A DNA stretch of 64,000 nucleotides from assembly GCA_951802425.1 (NCBI GenBank), contig OX637795.1:3576501-3640500 (forward strand), in the 5' to 3' direction. Of this stretch, positions 56,544-64,000 are shown one piece after another (within the stretch, counting starts at the first letter, position 1; each line of letters begins with the position of its first letter). The translations under genes were made by a program, and so were the position numbers. The notes under the pieces were generated by a model. It searched no databases. It saw only the letters and a program-made list of their open reading frames with translations, and was not told the origin of the DNA. Origin of the DNA: Clavaria fumosa (lineage: Eukaryota > Basidiomycota > Agaricomycetes > Agaricales > Clavariaceae).

Positions 56544-57284
56544 TCAGAGGATCCTCCAATCCTCCGCCGCTGCCTTCCGCTCCGCCCTCATCTCCTTCCG
56601 CTCCGCCCTCGCCTCCCTCCGCCACTCCTCCAACTTGAACACCCCAAAGACCACCAACTCGTAGATGGTTTTCACCACCCCGGTCTGCTCCGCCTCTGCC
56701 CTGTCCACGTCCGCCCGAGGCGCCCGCAGCGCCCGCACCTCCTTCACCTCCTCCTCCGACTCCACCACGGTCTTCTTCGACCGTGCAGAGCAGAGTTTCT
56801 TCTGCTCCGGCCCCTCCACCTCTCTGCCCCCGCACCGTTGCTTCGCCGCCGCACACACGACACATGCGGTGCCCTGCCCTCCGCTCAGCCACACACACCC
56901 CATCCCGAGCCAGACACATCATGCGCAGTCCGCGCGCTCCGTGTTCGACTCCGTGGCTGGCATATGCTTCCTCCCCATCCCCTGCGCCTTCGCAATTTCC
57001 TCCACCCTCCGCTTCACCTCCACCACTCTCGCCCTCTCCATCTCCTCCCACCGCATCTTATCCATGGCCTCCCTCTTTTTCCGCTCCTCCTCCTCCCACT
57101 TCCGCTGCTCCTCCTCCTCCTGCGCCTTCTTGTCTTTCAGCGCCTTGATCTGGCGCGTGAGGGCCACAATTTCGGGGTCCTCGTCCTCCATGCACGACTG
57201 TGCGGGGACGGCGACCACGTGGTGTGGTTGAGGACGGGGAGGCCAACTGGGCCCCGCTCCAGGTGTGCTTGGGTTATTCAACAT
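56544..57284 (-). CDS. Antisense coiled-coil and Cys-rich frame within element F
   Basis: Read right to left: MLNNPSTPGAGPSWPP..., an acidic/basic coiled coil (DKKAQEEEEQRKWEEEERKK, about 57060-57170), then in a shifted frame a Cys cluster (CVWL... CVVCAAAKQRC) and a second charged helix (EARAERKEMRAERK). Antisense frames of this kind occur between integrase and 3' LTR in basidiomycete chromoviruses, as I remember it. A short intron near 56900-56930 or a frameshift separates the two parts. The function is unknown. Confidence 0.45.
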
Positions 57285-57518
57285 CGAGGTTTTTAGAAAA
57301 AGAGAGAGGATTGCCCATGCTAAGGGCTAGTGATGATGGTAATGGGTTAAGGAAGAAAAAAGGGGGGTACGATGCACATGGCCTTTTGACCCTCAAAAAA
57401 AATTTCAGACTCCACTCGATGCGCCGCGAAACTCCGAGACTAACTCGTTATGGAAGACACGTGTTCATGCGGAGTTTAGCCACAGGGTCTCAGGGGTTCG
57501 ACCCTAAGAGGGGGATAC

Positions 57519-58246
57519 TGTTACGACCCCATCCGCTTGCATAATTACGATCCCCGCTCTGGACTCCGAGCTCTGTACCAACTTCAATCTGCTCCGCCGT
57601 AACTCCCTGCACTCCGCTCCGCATCTTCATCGGACTTTACTCCGCCGGCCTTCGGACCATTCAGACTTCATTCTAGAACCTTCTCCCTCCATCCCCTCGT
57701 TCTGTTTACCATTGAGAGGATACCCTTGACCCATGGGAGTCGCTTTTTTTGTTGTTGTTGTTTCTTTGTTCCATGAAAATTGCACAGGCACATGTGGTGA
57801 AACTCTCCTAGTAATTTGATAAGTACATTGTTTCACATTACTCCTATACTCTGTCCTTGCAGTATAAGTTTCCACCTGTATCTCCCTGCTCCTCAGTTCG
57901 AATATTAATGTCTCTTGATCCTAAACATCTCTGAGCTTTCGTCCTCATCATCCTCGACATTCTCCACGTCATCCGACCAACTCCGACCAACTCTGACCAA
58001 CTCCGATCAACTTCGGAGCTTTGACTTACATTCTGATCCTCTCTTAGGTATTGTTCTTGTTTGATAAATAGGGACAAGTATATACGTGGTGGCACAACAC
58101 ATACATTGAGGCCGCAGTCCCATAAGTCTCCTTCCTCTTGTTTACTTCTCCGTTTCTCCAATATCGGACTCCGACCGGGCTCCGATAGAACATCTCCGTT
58201 CCGCTCCGCTAACCCCTTTGCCGCTAACCTTGTTAGGACCATGACA
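57519..58246 (+). repeat. 3' LTR of element F
   Basis: 728 bp from TGTTACGACCCC to GGACCATGACA, preceded by a purine tract. It contains CCTTGCAGTATAAG and several GACCAACTCCGA repeats. Confidence 0.7.
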
Positions 58247-58539
58247 GATTATCTGAGTATTTTATTATGATTTTATATGCAATATTTGGCCATGTATCTC
58301 AAAATTACTGTATTTAGTAGATAGGCTTGAAACAATATCAATAGGCCACTGAAGTACATGTTCAGTAGCACCTACTTGACCCCAGAAACTGCCTGATCAC
58401 CTTAGTCAGCTGAAGCTAAGAGCCAGCACCACTGCTAAAGGAGTTATTAATATATTTGTCCCACTGATGTCTAAATACCAGTGTAGACAAATAGTTGATT
58501 ATCTCATCAATGCCTTGGGCTGGTGTGATGATTTTATTA

Positions 58540-59173
58540 TGTAAGCATAGCCAGGCTATAGGCTAATGACTGAGTGTCTGGTCACGCCGAAAGCTTACAT
58601 AATACATGTGCTATGAATATTTTCGTGCTTAGGTAATTTTACTGTGTTGTAACTGATGTCTTGCTTTGTATTATAGGGATTAGATATAAACAATTTATAT
58701 CTAAAGAAGGAATAGGAATTTGGTCAAGATATAAGAGAGTGAAAGGGAGATAGGATAGAGAGGGTATCAGAGATTTAATGTTGGAAGGATCTCCTATCCC
58801 ATTGGAGAGATATGAATATTGTCATAGTACAGTATTCATATGAATAGACTTAAGTATTTAATATCTCATTATTGGTTGGATATTAAGGCAAGGTGAAATA
58901 GTTGAGATGACTATGGGAATCCTTTGGTTAATTACCCTTGTTTGAGATATTGATGCTTGAGTCACTATAGAATATTTCTATTTGCTGCCCACATTAGCAA
59001 TGCCTTGTAGACAATATTAAGGTTATCTTAGTATCTGTTTACAGGAAGGTGTGCAACCTGAAGCTCAATTGGACATTGAGCTTGCCTAGTAATAATATTT
59101 GAGGTTCCTATTAGGGTTAACTTCAGTTACTTAAATATTATTATTCACAGGTAGCAAACCTGGTTCCATAACA
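58540..59173 (-). repeat. LTR of a different family, minus strand (LTR G)
   Basis: On the minus strand it runs TGTTATGGAACC to GGCTATGCTTACA, about 634 bp. It lies directly after a purine tract (GGAAGGGGGGGATAG on the minus strand) that ends the RT/RNase H part of the sister copy of element E. The stretch 58247-58539 before it is AT-rich without a recognisable gene. Confidence 0.55.
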
Positions 59174-60900
59174 CTATCCCCCCCTTCCATGCAGGGCCTG
59201 AAGGGCATGAGCGTCTTGTCCCTCACATCCCTGTCCACTTGGGGCACAGGCAGCAGTTGCTCCTGCTCAGTCTCCTAGTCTGCGGCAGGTGCATGTACTC
59301 ATAGTGTGCACACCTCCTCCAGGCATCCGCAGGGCAACTTGTCCCCTTTGGGGTCAAGGCAAACTTCTGCCTTCACATACTCATGATCCAGATGAATTTC
59401 ATCTGTTGTGTCACTCATATGGTAATGCAAAAGGCCATCTGCAACTTTGTTGCACTTGCCCTTAATGTAAGTGATGGAGTAGTCAAACCTCTCCATATAT
59501 TCCATCCACCTGGCCTGCCAGCCAGACAAGCACATTTGGTTCTTAAAGAACCCCAGCACTTCGTGGTCTGTGACCAAATTGATTTGTCTACTGAGGACTT
59601 TATCCTCCCATTTCTGTAGCGATTCGACAATTGCTAAGGCCTCCCAGTCCCAAGTTTTATAACTAAACTGGGCTGGGCTGAACATTTTAGACATAAACCC
59701 CACTGGACAGCAGGTTTCCCATGTCTTTCCTTGGCCATACATGGCCCCTATGCCTGACACCAAGGCATCACACACAAGCCATATTGGCTCTTGTACTGCC
59801 ATGTCTACCAGGCATAATATTGGTGTTTTACATGCCAATGCCTTAATCATCTCCATGCACTTGTCATGGAGTGGTCTCCAGTGAAATGTTCACATTTCAC
59901 TACATAGGCTGGCTAAGGGGCCAGTATAAGCAGACAGATCAGGCATGAACTGTCTGATGTACTGTACTAATCCAAGGAACCTCTGTACCTCATTAATGCT
60001 TGTTGGCATTTTCCAGTTACAGATTTTATCCATTTTATCCACTGTAACATGGATTCCTCAGGCATCTATAATATGCCCTAAGCAATCTATGCTCTTTGCA
60101 TATAGCAAGCACATCTTCTTGCTCAAGAAAAGGCTCATGCCTTTGAGGGTCTCAAAGACTGTTTTTCAGTGATGCTCATGGTCCTCCAAGGTCTTGGAGA
60201 AGACAAATACATTGTCTAAGTACACATGCACATACTTTCCCAACTGATGACAAAATATATGCATCATCAGGTGCTGGAAGGTAGCAGGGGCATTACAATC
60301 CCTTATCTGCATCACCTGTGAGAACATGGTGCCCAAGACAGTCACAAATGCTGTCTTCCACACATCCTCAGGCTCTATGTGTACTTGTTCATACACATCC
60401 AATAGGTCAATTTTTGACCTATATGCGGCTCTAGCCACGTCCTGCCTGATCTGATCCTGATTGGGCAATGGGGTAATATCCTGTATGGTATTCGCATTCC
60501 ATTTCTGACAGTCTACCACTGTCTGTAGCAGCAGGTTCTGGCTGCTTTTTGGTATGCATAGCATAGGAGCTGCTTGTGATGCTGCTCCTGCTTCCCACCA
60601 ACCATTAGTAATATAACGGTTCACCTTCTCAAGGAATTTTTCCTTGAATGCCTCAGCACACTGAGGCAGGTAATAATTATAGACTTTATTTTCATCTATT
60701 AAGGGTTTACTGCCTGAAATGGCAGTGGTCTGGGGGGAACTCCCCCAAAGAGCTTGGCGTACTGGTTAAACCAGTACTCATGCCTGCCTTCGAGGTAGGC
60801 ATCATCTATCTTTACAGAGGCGTTAGCCTCTCCCCCCTTCCAGGGCTCACCCTTATCCTGGGGGCCTGAGTGTAGTCAGCTCTTTCAAGCTTCCTTCCTT
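59174..60900 (-). pseudogene. E2 reverse transcriptase / RNase H
   Basis: Highly similar to 49021-50455. The catalytic box has changed from YLDD to YLDN (VYLDNVFVFS), which should abolish RT activity. A stop or frame change lies near 59890 and another near 60165. RNase H keeps LVCDALVSGIGA. The similarity ends exactly at the purine run next to LTR G. Confidence 0.85.
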
Positions 60901-61588
60901 GGCACATTCTTAGCTGATATATGGAGGTGTAACACTTCCGTCTCCTCACTGGGTGACATTGCCTGAAGGGTTTTCCCCTTTCCTTCACCAATCCGGATTG
61001 CACGTCGATGCACATCCAGTATCACATGGCAGTCATACATGAATGCCATTCCTACTATGATATCATAGTGATCTATGTTTGCTATATCAAAATACTGGTC
61101 TTCCACCAGTATTCCTCCCAAGTCCAATGCTATGTGGCATCCATGTGTGATCATCGATCAGCTGCCAATGCATCTGAGTTGGATTGGAACTGGATTGTCC
61201 TGTTGGAAGGTTGGCACCTTCATTACCCAGGCAAAGTCTGGGCTCATTAAGTCCAGGGTGCTTCCTGAATCGAAAAGCATGTACGCTTTTACACCATTCA
61301 CAGTGATGTAAGCTGCAAGGCATTGTCTTGCCTCCTTCAACACTATCAAACATGACCCTATCCATTCTTTCCAGACATACACCTGGTATGGCCTATCATT
61401 GACATGGCCAACACATACTTCCATTGCATAGAGGACATCATCCTCTTCCACTTCCTGGATTCCAGTGACCTGGTTGCTTTCCATCTCTTTCTCGAGCTCT
61501 TCAAGGACAAAGAGCCTGTCTGACTCATACTGGTCCTTGCAACCAGCATAGTCGTCTTCCATGACTTCCTCCAGTGGGATTTCACCCT
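60885..61588 (-). pseudogene. E2 second part of gag and protease
   Basis: Matches about 48117-48800 of element E. The retropepsin site is LFDSGSTLDLM, the expected D-S-G form. The 5' end is the inversion breakpoint at 61588. Confidence 0.8.
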
Positions 61589-61699
61589 CAGTAACCCTGC
61601 CCAAGAGGATGCACCCCTTGTAATTATTATATGATCCTGCTCGTTGTCCTGTGCTGCCTGCGCATCACCTCTGGTTGGGGCCTCTCCGGTGGGGGAGGG
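61589..61699 (+). other. E2 3' untranslated region and purine tract (inverted block)
   Basis: Matches 54614-54727 of element E and ends in GGTGGGGGAGGG, directly before the LTR. Confidence 0.8.
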
Positions 61700-61924
61700 T
61701 GTAAGGCTATAGGCCTTTTCTGTTCTTATATTACATAAGCTATATACTATAATAGTCTACTAGCATAGCCGCTTGGGCTATGCTTACATCAGTGGCCCCT
61801 AGAGGACCACTCACCTATATATACTGTGTCACAACTGTACATAGAGGGCAGATCCCTCTATATAGAACTACCATACTCAATATATTGTTGAGTCCAGTTC
61901 TTTTGAGGGATAGTAAGTCTTACA
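61700..61924 (+). repeat. E2 LTR
   Basis: 225 bp from TGTAAGGCTATAGGCC to AAGTCTTACA, nearly identical to 45873-46095. It runs straight into the middle of gag without the primer-binding region. Confidence 0.85.
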
Positions 61925-62605
61925 TTCTATCAGGTGAAGTTTACAAAGGCAAAGGGCACCTTGGGATTCTGGAACAAACTGGTCCAGGCAGCAGAGAGAA
62001 TGCTCACCCCACCTGATGCCAGTATGATGAAAAGGCAGTTCCTTAACAGACTGCCTAATGAGATGGTGGAGGCCATCTTCAAAACTCACACAATTAGCAT
62101 TGAGTTATCCTCGGTCGAGGATATTATCAACGCTAGTTGCCAAGTGGAAGCAACCCTCCACTACCTCCAGCAGCAGAGGGCAGTGCCTTTGTCAGGGAAC
62201 CAAGCAGGTCCCAAAGGAAACCTGCCAACAGGTAGAGTACCTGTGGGGCAGAAGTTTGTGAGACTGTGGATGTATTGGCTGCACACAGACTGCAGGCCAG
62301 GGGAACCTGTTCCCCTGCAGATTGACTGTGCGCAAGACGCACCCCAGCCAGAGGGAGTAAACCCTGGCTAGAACCGCCTAAGGTGGTGCCCAAGATTGGG
62401 GTATGAGGCAGAGAGGAGCGGAAAGCTCCTCTAACATGCTATGTCTGCAGGAAAGCAGGGCACTACATGAATGTGTGCCCTCAGTCACAGCAAAAGCCAG
62501 AGGCTTTTAAGGGAAATGTAAGGAACTATGCCTTACAAGAGGATCCAGGTGAAACAGAGCCCAAGGAACCGCAGGAGACACCTGCAGTTGAAAGCAAGGA
62601 GCCGG
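61925..62605 (+). pseudogene. E2 first part of gag
   Basis: Matches 47436-48116 of element E. It starts inside gag, right after the LTR, and includes a CCHC knuckle changed at one position (CYVCRKAGHYMNVC). The frame shifts near 62370. It ends at the inversion breakpoint (GAGCCGG). Confidence 0.8.
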
Positions 62606-64000
62606 CCATGTCACCAGGCACAATCCCCTCCTGGGGCCTTCGCCTGGTGCTGACAGGTCCTACCCAGTGGTCTGCGCAACCTGCCCCCAGTTGGACAGTG
62701 TGTTACGAGCGACACGCCCCAGTGGGGGGTGCCCCAGGTGCCGCTGTCTTGTCCTGTGGGGTAGGCATATTTTTAAAGAGCTTGGATGCTTAGTCCGAGC
62801 CCTGCTCGTAGTCGCACAGTGGCTCGCCCTTGTCGTCACTCCAGTTGGGCAATGACACAACAGGCCTCTTCATGGCCTTAGTGGCTGATGACTTAGCCAC
62901 TTTCTTTTTTTGTTTTTGAGAGGGCCCCACACCCTCTGTCTGGGATATTGTTAAACCCCCAATAGGTAGCCCTAGGGGGTTTCTAATGGTGGATGTGCTT
63001 CCACTCTCTTCCAGGGGCACATTGCCCCTCTGTTCGTCTCCCATCTTCTTGCTCAACTGAAGATGGCACAGACGTGCCCTGCACCCTATGCACTCTAGCA
63101 GTGCATATGTCCGGGGAGGTACAGGAGGCTTCTCCTGTTCACCCAGTGCTAGCTGGATGTCATCGTCCAAGGGGGCATTCCCCTTTCACACGTACTTGCA
63201 TGCCCACATGAGTACAAATTCGTCCCAGAGCTCCGTTTCCTCAATGGAGACTCCGGAGTCTACAAACACGTCAATCGTCTGTGTGACAGTTGGCGTTATT
63301 TTTGTGTTCCAGTGCCTGGAACATCATACAGGGAGGACTCTCCCTTTGATGGCCTGTGCACATGCCCCCTTTGACACAAAGAGGGCTATGGCCATAGCTA
63401 GGAACAGGTGCCACATTTGGGCCCGGGACAGTGCACATGCCATTATGGTGTGCCAGATGGCCACCTTGCATGCAAAAGACAGGGGTGAGTCCCTGTCTTT
63501 ATCAATGCCAAGGGCGGCCGCTCTGCCCATCCTTATGTTGGCAGCCCAGCAGCGCAGGTCTGACACTGCACCTCTGTTGCCTTTTGGATTCATAGGGGTA
63601 ATTTTCCCCTTCTCCCCTACAAAGGAGAGCCACAGCTCCCCAGTCTCTATAAACTCCCTAATGGGAGGCACAACCACTCTTGCCATTGTCAGCAGCAATG
63701 TCTGGTATGACAGATAGGAAGGTGCTCCCCCTCCTGCGACTTCCAAGGGTCCTGCCCTCAGGGATGGGTTGCCCATCCCTCTGCTCTCTCGCAACATCTG
63801 CCCCTGCAGATGGCATGCCACCTGGTCTGCCGATTTCTCGATGCCAGCAGGAACTCTCCAGTTCCTCAACAGCCAGTCCTCAACAGGTGTAGGCAGCTTT
63901 CCTGCTGCCACATTCTTCTGGGCCTCCTTAATGGCCCATCGCATCTTCATTATGGCAGTCATATTGTAACTGCCATCAGGTGCTCCATGATGCGCCTGCT
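62606..64000 (-). pseudogene. E2 accessory frame (ORF3), partial
   Basis: Corresponds to about 53230-54613 of element E. Most of the protein is readable (MKMRWAIKEAQKNVAAG, LPTPVEDWLLRNWRVPAG, FLAMAIALFVSKGACAQAI, tail QKQKKKVAKSS). A 33-nt in-frame insertion occurs near 63430 and the frame changes near 63250. The N-terminal part lies outside the window. Confidence 0.75.

Larger units (their letters stand above)
54857..58246 (+). mobile_element. 3' half of a second chromovirus (element F)
   Basis: Starts inside the integrase core and runs through a chromodomain, an antisense frame, a purine tract (AGAGGGGGATAC) and an LTR (57519-58246). Everything 5' of integrase is missing. It abuts the broken LTR of element E, so the two were probably joined by recombination or deletion. 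Confidence 0.75.
59174..64000 (-). mobile_element. Rearranged sister copy of element E (E2)
   Basis: On the minus strand the order is: ORF3 (64000-62606), then an inverted block with first part of gag, LTR and 3' untranslated region (62605-61589), then second part of gag with protease, then RT/RNase H (to 59174). Integrase is missing. The left border is LTR G; the right end is outside the window. Confidence 0.8.

Noticed and set aside
56257..57051. Glycine/glutamate-rich minus-strand frame of 264 codons
   Set aside because: Low-complexity frame through a TCCGCC tract. The better-supported antisense frame is in another register (56544-57284).

Overview
This window is nuclear DNA of a filamentous fungus, most likely an Agaricomycete (Basidiomycota). 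The clues are many short (about 50-70 nt) GT-AG introns, a NACHT-WD40 gene family of the kind expanded in mushrooms, chromodomain Ty3 retrotransposons, a DIRS-type tyrosine-recombinase retrotransposon, and several multi-exon genes that resemble fungal families. Family names come from motif recognition only; no database search was possible. Exon coordinates were worked out by hand from splice signals, reading frame and comparison of paralogous copies.

Layout. 1-4690: a NACHT-WD40 gene (minus strand, 3' end outside the window) and its 5' flank; the same block recurs at 23791-29735 with the complete gene. 4690-5305: dispersed short repeats. 5306-10850: a nearly intact DIRS-like element (gag, RT/RNase H, tyrosine recombinase) with one nonsense codon in the RT frame. 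11288-12599: a gene for a secreted, cysteine-rich, proline-rich, GPI-anchored protein with two cysteine modules. 15145-23467: a decayed Ty3 chromovirus bounded by a GTGAC target duplication; its 3' LTR is split by a 1.8-kb gag-bearing insertion and a 0.25-kb MITE. 29170-36120: tandemly duplicated DNA carrying two more cysteine-rich GPI-protein genes (29849-30666 and 33105-34036) and two copies of a holocytochrome c synthase (HCCS) gene, one a pseudogene and one complete (35257-36393).

37307-38940: a gene for a protein with a CXXCH haem-c motif, divergent from the HCCS gene. 39712-40588: an EBP/EXPERA-like membrane protein gene, followed by a 42-bp minisatellite. From 41.3 kb to the end the window is almost all retrotransposon: a gag relic; a Ty3 element (45873-54856) with a third open frame after integrase; the 3' half of another chromovirus (54857-58246) with an antisense coiled-coil frame; an isolated LTR; and a rearranged second copy of the three-frame Ty3 element with an internal inversion across its LTR.

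The points most worth following are (i) the three-gene family of cysteine-module, poly-proline, GPI-anchored proteins, which evolves by exon-block duplication, Kex2-peptide duplication and triplet-repeat growth; (ii) an HCCS paralogue next to a gene for a CXXCH protein, a possible enzyme-substrate pair; (iii) NACHT-WD40 receptors with 13 near-identical WD repeats that differ at a few fixed positions; and (iv) a Ty3 lineage with a long accessory frame.
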